Shown here one piece after another: positions 10,243-24,276 of a DNA stretch of 64,000 bases; position 1 is the first letter of the stretch, and the number at the start of each line of letters is the position of its first letter. The notes below the pieces were generated by a model. The model saw only the letters and a program-made list of their open reading frames with translations, did not search any database and was not told where the DNA came from. Source of the DNA: Colletes latitarsis (taxonomy: Eukaryota > Arthropoda > Insecta > Hymenoptera > Colletidae). Location: positions 24,431,672-24,495,671 of the forward strand of contig NC_135134.1 of assembly GCF_051014445.1 (NCBI RefSeq). The letters are read 5' to 3'. The position numbers were made by a program, and so were the translations under genes.

Positions 10243-13061
10243 GTGAAAGTCCAGGATCTGGCCAACGAGTATGTGAGAAATGCGAAGGTATGAGCCTGAT
10301 GAGGGCAGATCCAACACCTAGGCCAGACCTAACTTGCGTTATCCTCTAAAATATTGATCGAGATCAGGATTAATCGACTGTTTCAGTGTGGTAGCACTTT
10401 ACTACGTGATCCAAACCTGAAAAAGGCCCAGGATCTGGCCAACAAGTATGAGAAATATGCGAAAGTATGAGCCTGATGAGGGAAAATCCTGGACCTAACC
10501 CATACCTAACATGCGTTATCCTCTAAAATATTGATCGAGACCAGATATAATTGACTGTTTCAGTGTGGTACCACATTACTACAAGATCCAAACCAGAAAT
10601 AACCCAGGATCTGTTCAACAAGTATATGAAGAATGCGATATTATGAGTCTGATGAGGGCAAATCCTAAGCCTAACCTAGACCTAGCCTGCGTCATCCACT
10701 AAAATATTGATCGAAACCAGATTTAATGGGCTGTTTCAGTGTGGTACCACATTACTACGAGATCCAGACCAGTGAAAGCCCAGGATCTGGCCAACAAGTA
10801 TGTGAGAAATGCGAAGATATGGGCCTGATGAGGGCAGATCCGACACCTATCCCAGACCTAACTTGCGTTATCCTCTAAAATATTGATCGAGTCCAGGATT
10901 AATCGACTGTTTCAGTGTGGTACCACATTACTACCCGATCCAAACCAGAAAAAACCTAGGATCTGTTCAACAAGTATGTGAAGAATGCGAAAGTATGAGC
11001 CATATGAGGGCAAATCCCAGACCTATCCCAGACCCAACTTGCGTTATCCTCTAAAATATTGGTCGAGACCAGGGTTAGTCGACTGTTTCAGTGTGGTACC
11101 ACTTTACTACGTGATCCAAACCAGCAATAAACCAGGATCTGTTCAACAAGTATGTGAAGAATGCGAAAGTATGGGTCTGATGAGGGCAAATCCCAGGCCT
11201 ATCCCAGACCTAACTTGCGTTATCCCCTAAAATATTGGTCGAGACCAGGGTTAGTCGACTGTTTCAGTGTGGTACCACATTACTACGTGATCCAAACCAG
11301 GAAAAACCCAGGATCTGTTCAACAAGTATGTGAAGAATGCGATAGTATGAGACAGATGGTGGCAAATCCTAGACCTAACCCAGACCAAACATGCGTCATT
11401 ATCTAAAATATTGATCGAAACCTGGTTTAATTGACTGTTTCAGTGTGGTACCACATTACTACGTGATCCAAACCAGAAAAAACTCAGGATCTGTTCAACG
11501 AGTATGCGAAAAATGCGAAAGTATGAGCCAGATGAGGTCAAATCCTAGACCTAACCCAGACCTACCATGCGTTACCCTCAAAAATATTGATCGAAACCAG
11601 GTTTAATCGACTGTTTCAGTGTGGTACCACATTACTACGTGATCCAAACAGGAAAAAAACCCAGGATCTGTTCAACAAGTATGTGAAGAATGCGAAAGTA
11701 TGAGGCTGATGAGGGCAAATCCCAGGTCTAACCTAGACCTAACCTGCGTTATCATCTAAAATATTGATCGCAACCTGGTTTCATTGACTGTTTCAGTGTG
11801 GTACCACATTACTACGTGATCCAAACCAGAAAAAACCCAGCATCTGTTCAACAAGTATGAGAAATATGCGAAAGTACGAGTCTCATGAGGGCAAATACCA
11901 GGCCTAACCTAGACCTATCATGGTGTAACGTCTAAAATATTGGTCGTATCAAGGTTTAATTAACTGTTTCAGTGTGGAACCACATTAATACGTGATCCGA
12001 TCCAGAAAAATCCAAGGATTTGCCCAACAAGTATGAGAAATATGCGAAAGTTTGAGTCTGATGAGGGCAAATTCCAGGCCTAACCTTGAACTAACATGCG
12101 TTATCCGCTAAAATGTTGATCGTGACCAGGTTTAATCGACTGTTTCTGTGTGGTACCACATTACTACCTGATCCAAACCAGAGATAACCCAGGATCTGTT
12201 CAACAAGTATGTGAAGAATGCGAATGTATGGGTCTGATGAGTGCAAATCCCAGGCCTAACGTAGTCCTAACATGAGTTATCCTCTAAAATATTGATCGAA
12301 ACCAGGTTTAATCGACTGTTTCAGAGTGGTACCACATTACTACGTGATCCAATCCAGTAAAATCCAAGGATCTGCCCAACAAGTATGAGAAATATGCGAA
12401 AGTTTGAGTCTGATGAGGGCAAATCCCAGGCCTAACCTAGACCATAACATGCGTTATCCTCTAAAGTACTGATCGAAACCAGGTTTCGTGGACTGTTTCA
12501 GTGTGGTACCACACTACTACGTGATCCAAACCAGAAAAAACCCAGGATCTGTTCAACAAGTATGAGAAATATGCGAAAGTACGAGTCTCATGAGGGCAAA
12601 TCCCAGGCCTGACCTAGACCTAACATGGTGTAACGTCTAAAATATTGGTCGTATCCAGGTTTAGTTAACTGTTTCAGTGTGGTACCACATTACTACGTGA
12701 TCCAAACCAGAAAAAACCCAGGATCAGTTCAACAAGTATGTGAAGAATGCGAAAGTATGGGTCTGATGATGGCCAATCCCAGGCCTAACCTAGACCTAAC
12801 CTGCGTTATCATCTAAAATATTGATCGAAACCAGGTTTAATTGACTCTTTCAGTGTGATACCACATTACTACGGGATCCAAACCAGAAAAAACCCAGGAT
12901 CAGTTCAACAAGTATGTGAAGAATGCGAAAGTATGGGTCTGATGATGGCCAATCCCAGGCCTAACCTAGACCTAACATGAGCTATTCTCTAAAATATTGA
13001 TCGAAACCAGGTTTAATGGACTGTTTCAGTGTAGTACCACATTACTACGTGATCCAGACCA
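10243..13061 (+). repeat. 16/17-unit higher-order repeat, copy A3 (2819 bp)
   Basis: It resembles A1 at its diagnostic sites (GTGAAAGTCC, GATCGAGATCAGG, ACCAGATATAATT, GATCGAGTCCAGG). It lacks the AAATCCAAGGATTTGCCCA unit near its end but has two ATCAGTTCAACAAG units, which explains the length difference from A1. Confidence 0.85.
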
Positions 13062-16053
13062 GTGAATGCCCAGGATCCGGCCAACGAGTATGTGAGAAAT
13101 GCGAAGGTATGAGCCTGATGAGGGCAGATCCCACACCAATCCCTGACCTAACTTGCGTTATCCTCTAAAATATTGATTGAGACCAGGATTAGTCGACTGT
13201 TTCAGTGTGGTAGCACTTTACTACGTGATCCAAACCTGAAAAAGGCCCAGGATCTGGCCAACAAGTATGAGAAATATGCGAAAGTATGAGCCTGATGAGG
13301 GAAAATCCTGGACCTAACCCATACCTAACATGCGTTATCCTCTAAAATATTGATCGAGACCAGGTATAATTGACTGTTTCAGTGTGGTACCACATTACTA
13401 CAAGATCCAAACCAGAAATAACCCAGGATCTGTTCAACAAGTATATGAAGAATGCGATATTATGAGTCTGATGAGGGCAAATCCTAAGCCTAACCTAGAC
13501 CTAGCCTGCGTCATCCACTAAAATATTGATCGAAACCAGATTTAATGGGCTGTTTCAGTGTGGTACCACATTACTACGAGATCCAGACCAGTGAAAGCCC
13601 AGGATCTGGCCAACAAGTATGTGAGAAATGCGAAGATATGGGCCTGATGAGGGCAGATCCGACACCTATCCCAGACCTAACTTGCGTTATCCTCTAAAAT
13701 ATTGATCGAGACCAGGATTAATCGACTGTTTCAGTGTGGTACCACATTACTACCCGATCCAAACCAGAAAAAACCTAGGATCTGTTCAACAAGTATGTGA
13801 AGAATGCGAAAGTATGAGCCATATGAGGGCAAATCCCAGACCTATCCCTGACCCAACTTGCGTTATCCTCTAAAATATTGGTCGAGACCAGGGTTAGTCG
13901 ACTGTTTCAGTGTGGTACCACTTTACTACGTGATCCAAACCAGCAATAAACCAGGATCTGTTCAACAAGTATGTGAAGAATGCGAAAGTATGGGTCTGAT
14001 GAGGGCAAATCCCAGGCCTATCCCAGACCTAACTTGCGTTATCCCCTAAAATATTGGTCGAGACCAGGGTTAGTCGACTGTTTCAGTGTGGTACCACATT
14101 ACTACGTGATCCAAACCAGGAAAAACCCAGGATCTGTTCAACAAGTATGTGAAGAATGCGATAGTATGAGACAGATGGTGGCAAATCCTAGACCTAACCC
14201 AGACCAAACATGCGTCATTATCTAAAATATTGATCGAAACCAGGTTTAATTGACTGTTTCAGTGTGGTACCACATTACTACGTGATCCAAACCAGAAAAA
14301 ACTCAGGATCTGTTCAACGAGTATGCGAAAAATGCGAAAGTATGAGCCAGATGAGGTCAAATCCTAGACCTAACCCAGACCTACCATGCGTTACCCTCAA
14401 AAATATTGATCGAAACCAGGTTTAATCGACTGTTTCAGTGTGGTACCACATTACTACGTGATCCATCAGGAAAAAAACCCAGGATCTGTTCAACAAGTAT
14501 GTGAAGAATGCGAAAGTATGAGGCTGATGAGGGCAAATCCCAGGTCTAACCTAGACCTAACCTGCGTTATCATCTAAAATATTGATCGCAACCTGGTTTC
14601 ATTGACTGTTTCAGTGTGGTACCACATTACTACGTGATCCAAACCAGAAAAAACCCAGCATCTGTTCAACAAGTATGAGAAATATGCGAAAGTACGAGTC
14701 TCATGAGGGCAAATACCAGGCCTAACCTAGACCTATCATGGTGTAACGTCTAAAATATTGGTCGTATCAAGGTTTAATTAACTGTTTCAGTGTGGAACCA
14801 CATTAATACGTGATCCGATCCAGAAAAATCCAAGGATTTGCCCAACAAGTATGAGAAATATGCGAAAGTTTGAGTCAGATGAGGGCAAATTCCAGGCCTA
14901 GCCTTGAACTAACATGCGTTATCCGCTAAAATGTTGATCGTGACCAGGTTTAATCGACTGTTTCTGTGTGGTACCACATTACTACCTGATCCAAACCAGA
15001 GATAACCCAGGATCTGTTCAACAAGTATGTGAAGAATGCGAATGTATGGGTCTGATGAGTGCAAATCCCAGGCCTAACGTAGTCCTAACATGAGTTATCC
15101 TCTAAAATATTGATCGAAACCAGGTTTAATCGACTGTTTCAGAGTGGTACCACATTACTACGTGATCCAATCCAGTAAAATCCAAGGATCTGCCCAACAA
15201 GTATGAGAAAAATGCGAAAGTTTGAGTCTGATGAGGGCAAATCCCAGGCCTAACCTAGACCATAACATGCGTTATCCTCTAAAGTACTGATCGAAACCAG
15301 GTTTCGTGGACTGTTTCAGTGTGGTACCACAGTACTACGTGATCCAAACCAGAAAAAACCCAGGATCTGTTCAACAAGTATGAGAAATATGCGAAAGTAC
15401 GAGTCTCATGAGGGCAAATCCCAGGCCTGACCTAGACCTAACATGGTGTAACGTCTAAAATATTGGTCGTATCCAGGTTTAGTTAACTGTTTCAGTGTGG
15501 TACCACATTACTACGTGATCCAATCCAGAAAAATCCAAGGATTTGCCCATCAAGTATGAGATATACGAAAGTTTAACTCTGATGAGGGCAAATCCCAGGC
15601 CTAACCTAGACCTAACATGCGTTATCCTCTAAGATATTGGTCGTATCCAGGTTTAATTGACTCTTTCAGTGTGATACCACATTACTACGGGATCCAAACC
15701 AGAAAAAACCCAGGATCAGTTCAACAAGTATGTGAAGAATGCGAAAGTATGGGTCTGATGATGGCCAATCCCAGGCCTAACCTAGACCTAACCTGCGTTA
15801 TCATCTAAAATATTGATCGAAACCAGGTTTAATTGACTCTTTCAGTGTGATACCACATTACTACGGGATCCAAACCAGAAAAAACCCAGGATCAGTACAA
15901 CAAGTATGTGAAGAATGCGAAAGTATGGGTCTGATGATGGCCAATCCCAGGCCTAACCTAGACCTAACATGGGTTATTCTCTAAAATATTGATCGAAACC
16001 AGGTTTAATGGACTGTTTCAGTGTAGTACCACATTACTACGTGATCCAGACCA
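13062..16053 (+). repeat. 16/17-unit higher-order repeat, copy A4 (2992 bp)
   Basis: It carries the A2 forms in its first part (GTGAATGCCC, GATTGAGACC, ACCAGGTATAATT) but the A1 form at its end (GCCCATCAAGTATGAGATATAC and two GGGATCC units). A4 therefore looks like a recombinant of the two alternating types. Small private changes are visible, for example GTGATCCATCAGG near 14460, where three bases are missing. Confidence 0.82.
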
Positions 16054-19000
16054 GTGAATGCCCAGGATCTGGCCAACGAGTATGTGAGAAATGCGAAGGT
16101 ATGAGCCTGATGAGGGCAGATCCCACACCAATCCCTGACCTAACTTGCGTTATCCTCTAAAATATTGATTGAGACCAGGATTAGTCGACAGTTTCAGTGT
16201 GGTACCACATTACTACGTGATCCAAACCAGAAAAAGCCCAGGATCAGGCAAACAAGTATGAGAAATATGCGAAAGTATGAGCCTCTTGAGGGCAAATCCC
16301 AGACCTAACCCTGACCTAACATGCGATATCCTTTAAAATATTGGCCGAGACTAGGTTTCATGGACTGTTTCCGTGTGGCACCACATTACTACGTGATCCA
16401 AACCAGAAAAAGACCAGGATATGGCCAACAAGTATGAAAAAGATGCGAAAGTATGAGCCTCATGAGGGCAAATCCCACACCTAACCGAGTCCAAACCGGC
16501 GTTATCCTCTAAAATGTTGATCGTGACCAGGTTTAATCGACTGTTTCAGTGTGGTACCACATTACTACGTGATCCAAACCGGAAAAAAACCCAGGATCTG
16601 TTCAACAAGTATGTGAAGAATGCGAAAGTATGAGTCTGATGAGGGCAAATCCCACGCCTAACCTAGGCCTAACCTGCGTTATCATCTAAAATATTGATCG
16701 AAACCAGGTTTAATTGACTGTTTCAGTGTGGTACCACATTACTATGTGATCCAAACCAGAAAAAACCCAGGATCTGTTCAGCAAGTATGTGAAGAATGCG
16801 ATAGTATGAGTCTGTTGAGGGCAAATCCCAGGCCTAACCTAGACCTAACCTGCGTCATCATCTAAAATATTGATCCAAACCAGGTTTAATTGACTGTTTC
16901 AGTGTGGTACCACATTACTACGTGATCCAAACCAGAAAAAACCCAGGATCTGCTCAACAAGTATGTGAAGAATGCGAAAGTATGAGACAGATGGTGGCAA
17001 ATCCTAGACCTAACCCAGACCAAACATGCGTCATTATCTAAAATATTGATCGAAACCAGGTTTAATTGACTGTTTCAGTGTGGTACCACATTACTACGTG
17101 ATCCAAACCAGAAAAATCCAAGGATTTGCCCAACAAGTATGAGAAATATGCGAAAGTTTGAGTCTGATGAGGGCAAATTCCAGGCCTAACCTTGAACTAA
17201 CATGCGTTATCCGCTAAAATGTTGATCGTGACCAGGTTTAATCGACTGTTTCTGTGTGGTACCACATTACTACCTGATCCAAACCAGAGATAACCCAGGA
17301 TCTGTTCAACAAGTATGTGAAGAATGCGAAAGTATGAGCCAGATGAGGTCAAATCCTAGACCTAACCCAGACCTGCCATGCGTTACCCTCAAAAATATTG
17401 ATCGAAACCAGGTTTAATCGACTGTTTCAGTGTGGTACCACATTACTACGTGATCCAAACAGGAAAAAAACCCAGGATCTGTTCAACAAGTATGTGAAGA
17501 ATGCGAAAGTATGAGTCTGATGAGGGCAAATCCCACGCCTAACCTAGGCCTAACCTGCGTCATCATCTAAAATATTGATCGAAACCAGCTTTAATGGACT
17601 GTTACAGTGTAGTACTACATTACTACGTGATCCAGACCAGTGTAAGCCCAGGATCTGGCCAACGAGTATGTGAAGAATGCGAAAGTATGAGACAGATGAT
17701 GGCAAATCCTAGACCTAACCCAGACCTAACATGCGTTATCATCTAAAATATTGATCGAAACCAGGTTTAATCGACTGTTTCAGTGTGGTACCACATTACT
17801 ACGTGATCCATACCGGAAAAAAACCCAGGATCTGTTCAACAAGTATGTGAAGAATGCGAAAGTATGAGCCTGATGAGGGCAAATCCCAGGCCTAACCTAG
17901 ACCTAACCTGCGTTATCATCTAAGATATTGATCGCAACCAGGTTTAATCGAATGTTTCAGTGTGGTGCCACATTACTACCTGATCCAAACCAGAGATAAC
18001 CCAGGATCTGTTCAACAAGTATGTTAAGAATGCGATAGTATGAGCCTGATGAGGGCAAATCCCAGGCCTTACCTAGACCTAACATGCGTTATCATCTAAA
18101 ATATTGATCAAAACCAGGTTTAATGGACTGTTTCAGTGTGGTACCACATTACTACGTGATCCAAACCAGAAAAAACCCAGGATCAGTTCAACAAGTATGT
18201 GAAGAATGCGAAAGTATGGGTCTGATGATGGCCAATCCCAGGCCTAACCTAGACCTAACATGAGTTATCCTCTAAAATATTGATCGAAACCAGGTTTAAT
18301 GGACTGTTTCAGTGTAGTACCACATTACTACGTGATCCAGACCAGTGAAAGTCCAGGATCTGGCCAACGAGTATGTGAGAAATGCGAAGGTATGAGCCTG
18401 ATGAGGGCAGATCCAACACCTAGGCCAGACCTAACTTGCGTTATCCTCTAAAATATTGATCGAGATCAGGATTAATCGACTGTTTCAGTGTGGTAGCACT
18501 TTACTACGTGATCCAAACCTGAAAAAGGCCCAGGATCTGGCCAACAAGTATGAGAAATATGCGAAAGTATGAGCCTGATGAGGGAAAATCCTGGACCTAA
18601 CCCATACCTAACATGCGCTATCCTCTAAAATATTGATCGAGACCAGGTATAATTGACTGTTTCAGTGTGGTACCACATTACTACAAGATCCAAACCAGAA
18701 ATAACCCAGGATCTGTTCAACAAGTATATGAAGAATGCGATATTATGAGTCTGATGAGGGCAAATCCTAAGCCTGACCTAGACCTAGCCTGCGTCATCCA
18801 CTAAAATATTGATCGAAACCAGATTTAATGGGCTGTTTCAGTGTGGTACCACATTACTACGAGATCCAGACCAGTGAAAGCCCAGGATCTGGCCAACAAG
18901 TATGTGAGAAATGCGAAGATATGGGCCTGATGAGGGCAGATCCGACACCTATCCCAGCCCTAACTTGCGTTATCCTCTAAAATATTGATCGAGACCAGGA

Positions 19001-22000
19001 TTAATCGACTGTTTCAGTGTGGTACCACATTACTACCCGATCCAAACCAGAAAAAACCTAGGATCTGTTCAACAAGTATGTGAAGAATGCGAAAGTATGA
19101 GCCATATTAGGGCAAATCCCAGACCTATCCCAGGCCCAACTTGCGTTATCCTCTAAAATATTGGTCGAGACCAGGGTTAGTCGACTGTTTCAGTGTGGTA
19201 CCACTTTACTACGTGATCCAAACCAGCAATAACCCAGGATCTGTTCAACAAGTATGTGAAGAATGCGAAAGTATGGGTCTGATGAGGGCAAATCCCAGGC
19301 CTATCCCAGACCTAACTTGCGTTATCCCCTAAAATATTGGTCGAGACCAGGGTTAGTCGACTGTTTCAGTGTGGTACCACATTACTACGTGATCCAAACC
19401 AGGAAAAACCCAGGATCTGTTCAACAAGTATGTGAAGAATGCGATAGTATGAGACAGATGGTGGCAAATCCTAGACCTAACCCAGACCAAACATGCGTCA
19501 TTATCTAAAATATTGATCGAAACCAGGTTTAATTGACTGTTTCAGTGTGGTACCACATTACTACGTGATCCAAACCAGAAAAAACTCAGGATCTGTTCAA
19601 CGAGTATGCGAAAAATGCGAAAGTATGAGCCAGATGAGGTCAAATCCAAGACCTAACCCAGACCTACCATGCGTTACCCTCAAAAATATTGATCGAAACC
19701 AGGTTTAATCGACTGTTTCAGTGTGGTACCACATTACTACGTGATCCAAACAGGAAAAAAACCCAGGATCTGTTCAACAAGTATGTGAAGAATGCGAAAG
19801 TATGAGGCTGATGAGGGCAAATCCCAGGTCTAACCTAGACCTAACTTGCGTTATCCCCTAAAATATTGGTCGAGACCAGGGTTAGTCGACTGTTTCAGTG
19901 TGGTACCACATTACTACGTGATCCAATCCAGAAAAATCCAAGGATCTGCCCAACAGGTATGAGAAATATGCGAAAGTTTGAGTCTGATGAGGGCAAATTC
20001 CAGGCCTAACCTTGAACTAACGTGCGTTATCCGCTAAAATGTTGATCGTGACCAGGTTTAATCGACTGTTTCTGTGTGGTACCACATTACTACCTGATCC
20101 AAACCAGAGATAACCCAGGATCTGTTCAACGAGTATGTGAAGAATGCGAATGTATGGGTCTGATGTGTGCAAATCCCAGACCTATCCCAGACCCAACTTG
20201 CGTTATCCTCTAAAATATTGGTCGAGACCAGGGTTAGTCGACTGTTTCAGTGTGGTACCACTTTACTACGTGATCCAAACCAGCAATAACCCAGGATCTG
20301 TTCAACAAGTATGTGAAGAATGCGAAAGTATGGGTCTGATGAGGGCAAATCCCAGGCCTATCCCAGACCTAACTTGCGTTATCCCCTAAAATATTGGTCG
20401 AGATCAGGTTTAGTCGACTGTTTCAGTGTGGTACCACTTTACTACGTGATCCAAACCAGCAATAACCTAGGATCTGTTCAACAAGTATGTGAAGAATGCG
20501 AAAGTATGGGTCTGATGAGGGCAAATCCCAGGCCTATCCCAGACCTAACTTGCGTTATCCCCTAAAATATTGGTCGAGACCAGGGTTAGTCGACTGTTTC
20601 AGTGTGGTACCACATTACTACGTGATCCAAACCAGGAAAAACCCAGGATCTGTTCAACAAGTATGTGAAGAATGCGATAGTATGAGACAGATGGTGGCAA
20701 ATCCTAGACCTAACCCAGGCCAAACATGCGTCATTATCTAAAATATTGATCGAAACCAGGTTTAATTGACTGTTTCAGTGTGGTACCACATTACTACGTG
20801 ATCCAAACCAGAAAAAACCCAACATCTGTTCAACAAGTATGAGAAATATGCGAAAGTACGAGTCTCATGAGGGCAAATACCAGGCCTAACCTAGACCTAT
20901 CATGGTGTAACGTCTAAAATATTGGTCGTATCAAGGTTTAATTAACTGTTTCAGTGTGGAACCACATTAATACGTGATCCGATCCAGAAAAATCCAAGGA
21001 TTTGCCCAACAAGTATGAGAAATATGCGAAAGTTTGAGTCTGATGAGGGCAAATGCCAGGCCTAACCTAGACCTAACATGCGTTATCATCTAAAATATTG
21101 ATCGAAACCAGGTTTAATTAACTGTTTCAGTGTGGTACCACATTACTACCTGATCCAATCCAGAAAAATCCAAGGATCTGCCCAACAGGTATGAGAAATA
21201 TGCGAAAGTTTGAGTCTGATGAGGGCAAATTCCAGGCCTAACCTTGAACTAACATGCGTTATCCGCTAAAATGTTGATCGTGACCAGGTTTAATCGACTG
21301 TTTCTGTGTGGTACCACATTACTACCTGATCCAAACCAGAGATAACCCAGGATCTGTTCAACAAGTATGTGAAGAATGCGAATGTATGGGTCTGATGAGT
21401 GCAAATCCCAGGCCTAACGTAGTCCTAACATGAGTTATCCTCTAAAATATTGATCGAAACCAGGTTTAATCGACTGTTTCAGAGTGGTACCACATTACTA
21501 CGTGGTCCAATCCAGTAAAATCCAAGGATCTGCCCAACAAGTATGAGAAATATGCGAAAGTACGAGTCTCATGAGGGCAAATCCCAGGCCTGACCTAGAC
21601 CTAACATGGTGTAACGTCTAAAATATTGGTCGTATCCAGGTTTAGTTAACTGTTTCAGTGTGGTACCACATTACTACGTGATCCAATCCAGAAAAATCCA
21701 AGGATTTGCCCATCAAGTATGAGATATACGAAAGTTTAACTCTGATGAGGGCAAATCCCAGGCCTAACCTAGACCTAACATGCGTTATCCTCTAAGATAT
21801 TGGTCGTATCCAGGTTTAATTGACTCTTTCAGTGTGATACCACATTACTACGGGATCCAAACCAGAAAAACCCCAGGATCAGTTCAACAAGTATGTGAAG
21901 AATGCGAAAGTATGGGTCTGATGATGGCCAATCCCAGGCCTAACCTAGACCTAACCTTCGTTATCATCTAAAATATTGATCGAAACCAGGTTTAATTGAC

Positions 22001-22216
22001 TCTTTCAGTGTGATACCACATTACTACGGGATCCAAACCAGAAAAAACCCAGGATCAGTTCAACAAGTATGTGAAGAATGCGAAAGTATGGGTCTGATGA
22101 TGGCCAATCCCAGGCCTAACCTAGACCTAACATGAGTTATTCTCTAAAATATTGATCGAAACCAGGTTTAATGGACTGTTTCAGTGTAGTACCACATTAC
22201 TACGTGATCCAGACCA
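16054..22216 (+). repeat. 35-unit higher-order block, copy 1 (6163 bp)
   Basis: It starts with the same GTGAATGCCC marker as the A copies but departs from them near 16190 (TTAGTCGACAG, then ATCAGGCAAACAAG, GCGATATCCTTTAAAATATT and AAGACCAGGATATGGCC). At 18345 the GTGAAAGTCC marker returns and an A-like segment follows to about 19830, with local changes such as ATATTAGGGC for ATATGAGGGC. The whole recurs 6163 bp later, starting at 22217. Confidence 0.75.
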
Positions 22217-23877
22217 GTGAAAGCCCAGGATCTGGCCAACGAGTATGTGAGAAATGCGAAGGTATGAGCCTGATGAGGGCAGATCCCACACCAATCCCTG
22301 ACCTAACTTGCGTTATCCTCTAAAATATTGATTGAGACCAGGATTAGTCGACAGTTTCAGTGTGGTACCACATTACTACGTGATCCAAACCAGTAAAGCC
22401 CAGGATCAGGCAAACAAGTATGAGAAATATGCGAAAGTATGAGCCTCTTGAGGGCAAATCCCAGACCTAACCCTGACCTAACATGCGATATCCTTTAAAA
22501 TATTGACCGAGACTAGGTTTCATGGACTGTTTCCGTGTGGCACCACATTACTACGTGATCCAAACCAGAAAAAGACCAGGATATGGCCAACAAGTATGAA
22601 AAAGATGCGAAAGTATGAGCCTCATGAGGGCAAATCCCACACCTAACCGAGTCCTAACCGGCGTTATCCTCTAAAATGTTGATCGTGACCAGGTTTAATC
22701 GACTGTTTCAGTGTGGTACCACATTACTACGTGATCCAAACCGGAAAAAAACCCAGGATCTGTTCAACAAGTATGTGAAGAATGCGAAAGTATGAGTCTG
22801 ATGAGGGCAAATCCCAGGCCTAACCTAGGCCTAACCTGCGTTATCATCTAAGATATTGATCGAAACCATGTTTAATTGACTGTTTCAGTGTGGTACCACA
22901 TTACTATGTGATCCAAACCAGAAAAAACCCAGGATCTGTTCAACAAGTATGTGAAGAATGCGATAGTATGAGTCTGTTGAGGGCAAATCCCAGGCCTAAC
23001 CTAGACCTAACCTGCGTCATCATCTAAAATATTGATCCAAACCAGGTTTAATTGACTGTTTCAGTGTGGTACCACATTACTACGTGATCCAAACCAGAAA
23101 AAACCCAGGATCTGCTCAACAAGTATGTGAAGAATGCGAAAGTATGAGACAGATGATGGCAAATCCTAGACCTATCCCAGACCTAGCATGCGTTATCATC
23201 TAAAATATTCATCGAAACCAGGTTTAATAGACTGTTTCTGTGTGGTACCACATTACTACGTGATCCATACTAGAAAAATCCCAGGATCTGGCCAATAAGT
23301 ATGAGAAATATGCGAAAGTATGAGTCTCATGAGGGCAAATCCCAGGCCTAACCTAGACCTAACATGGTGTAACTTCTAAAATATTGGTCGTATCCAGGTT
23401 TAATTGACTGTTGCAGTGTAGTACCACATTACTACGTGATCCAGACCAGTGAAAGCCCAGGATCTGGCCAACGAGTATGTGAGAAATGCGAAGGTGTGAG
23501 CCTGATGAGTGCAGATCCAACGCCTATCCCAGACCTAACTTGCGTTATCCTCTAAAATATTGATCGATATCAGGATTAATCGACTGTTTCAGTGTGGTAG
23601 CACTTTACTACGTGATCCAAACCAGAAAAATGCGAGGATCTGGCCAACAAGTATGTGAAAAATGCGAAGCTATGAGCCTCATGAGGGCAAATCCCAGACC
23701 TAACCCAGACCAAACATGCGATATCCTTTAAAATATTAACCGAGACTAGGTTTCATGGACTGTTTCAGTGTGGTACTACATTACTACGTGATCAAAACCA
23801 GGAAAAACCTAGGATCTGTTCAACAAGTATGTGAAGAATGCGAAAGTATGAGCCAGATGAGGGCAAATCCCAGACCT

Positions 23878-23893
23878 ATCCCAGACCCAACTT
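23878..23893. repeat. target-site duplication, left copy (16 bp)
   Basis: ATCCCAGACCCAACTT is satellite sequence just before the poly(T). The same 16 bases follow the insert at 24377-24392, and the bases preceding them differ (T against A), which fixes the length. It implies first-strand cleavage on the plus strand after CAACTT, before GCG, with second-strand cleavage 16 bp upstream. Confidence 0.93.
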
Positions 23894-23915
23894 TTTTTTT
23901 TTTTTTTTTTTTTTT
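23892..23915 (-). other. poly(A) tail of the insertion (24 T on the plus strand)
   Basis: An uninterrupted run of 24 T marks the 3' end of the minus-strand element. The first two T can equally be assigned to the target-site duplication, so the tail is 22-24 nt. The absence of interruptions fits a recent insertion. Confidence 0.93.
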
Positions 23916-23941
23916 GTCCTGGGGAAAATCTTCGAAAGACT

Positions 23942-23973
23942 CCCTCCCACCTCCTTGGGGAGAGGTGGGAGGG
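23942..23973 (-). other. 12-bp hairpin near the 3' end of the insertion
   Basis: CCCTCCCACCTC (23942-23953) pairs perfectly with GAGGTGGGAGGG (23962-23973) across an 8-base loop, about 27 bp from the poly(A) tail. A stem-loop next to the tail is a plausible recognition structure for the reverse transcriptase, as known for several LINEs; that role is inference. Confidence 0.8.
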
Positions 23974-24057
23974 GTGTGTGGGATTCCCCGCGCTCGTACA
24001 ACGACAGGCGCGGGACCTACCCACTAAAAACCCGACGGTGACCCTTCGGCACGCTTT

Positions 24058-24103
24058 GGGAGGATACCGGGAATCGCTCGAAGCATTCTTCCGGTATCCT
24101 CCC
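24058..24103 (-). other. 13-bp hairpin in the insertion
   Basis: GGGAGGATACCGG (24058-24070) and CCGGTATCCTCCC (24091-24103) are perfect reverse complements separated by 20 bp. Chance occurrence of such a stem in under 500 bp is unlikely, although high GC content raises the background. Confidence 0.8.
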
Positions 24104-24131
24104 CGTGCCCGCGCTTTCGCGCCCATCCCCC

Positions 24132-24152
24132 GGGGGGACAATCGGTCCCCCC
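24132..24152 (-). other. 8-bp hairpin in the insertion
   Basis: GGGGGGAC (24132-24139) pairs with GTCCCCCC (24145-24152) over a 5-base loop. It lies between the 13-bp and 12-bp stems and adds to the series of local hairpins. Confidence 0.7.
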
Positions 24153-24169
24153 AGTAGACACACTGCCCC

Positions 24170-24206
24170 ATAGCGGCGGGACGGGGCCACTCCATCCCGC
24201 CGCTAT
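24170..24206 (-). other. 12-bp hairpin in the middle of the insertion
   Basis: ATAGCGGCGGGA (24170-24181) and TCCCGCCGCTAT (24195-24206) are perfect reverse complements with a 13-base loop. Confidence 0.8.
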
Positions 24207-24276
24207 CCGTCCCGGGGCCGCGTTTAGTGGCGGCTGCGAGCCCCAATTCGCAACCGCCCGCGACCCCGTTTCCACG

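Larger units (their letters stand above)
1..23893 (+). repeat. 176-bp satellite array, left arm
   Basis: This stretch consists of about 135 head-to-tail units of about 176 bp. Unit starts (GGTACC or variants such as GATACC and GGTGCC) fall at 1, 177, 353, 529, 705, 881, 1057 and 1233, and the phase has drifted only about 11 bp by 23772, so length is tightly kept. A typical unit reads through landmarks ACATTACTACGTGATCCAAA, CCAGGATCTG, CAACAAGTATG, GAATGCGAAAGTATG, CTGATGAGGGCAAATCCC, CCTAACATGCGTTATC, AAAATATTGATCGAAACCAG and GACTGTTTCAG. Units differ from each other by substitutions and small indels. No gene or RNA gene is visible. Tandem organisation is seen directly; a heterochromatic or centromeric role is inference. 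Confidence 0.98.
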
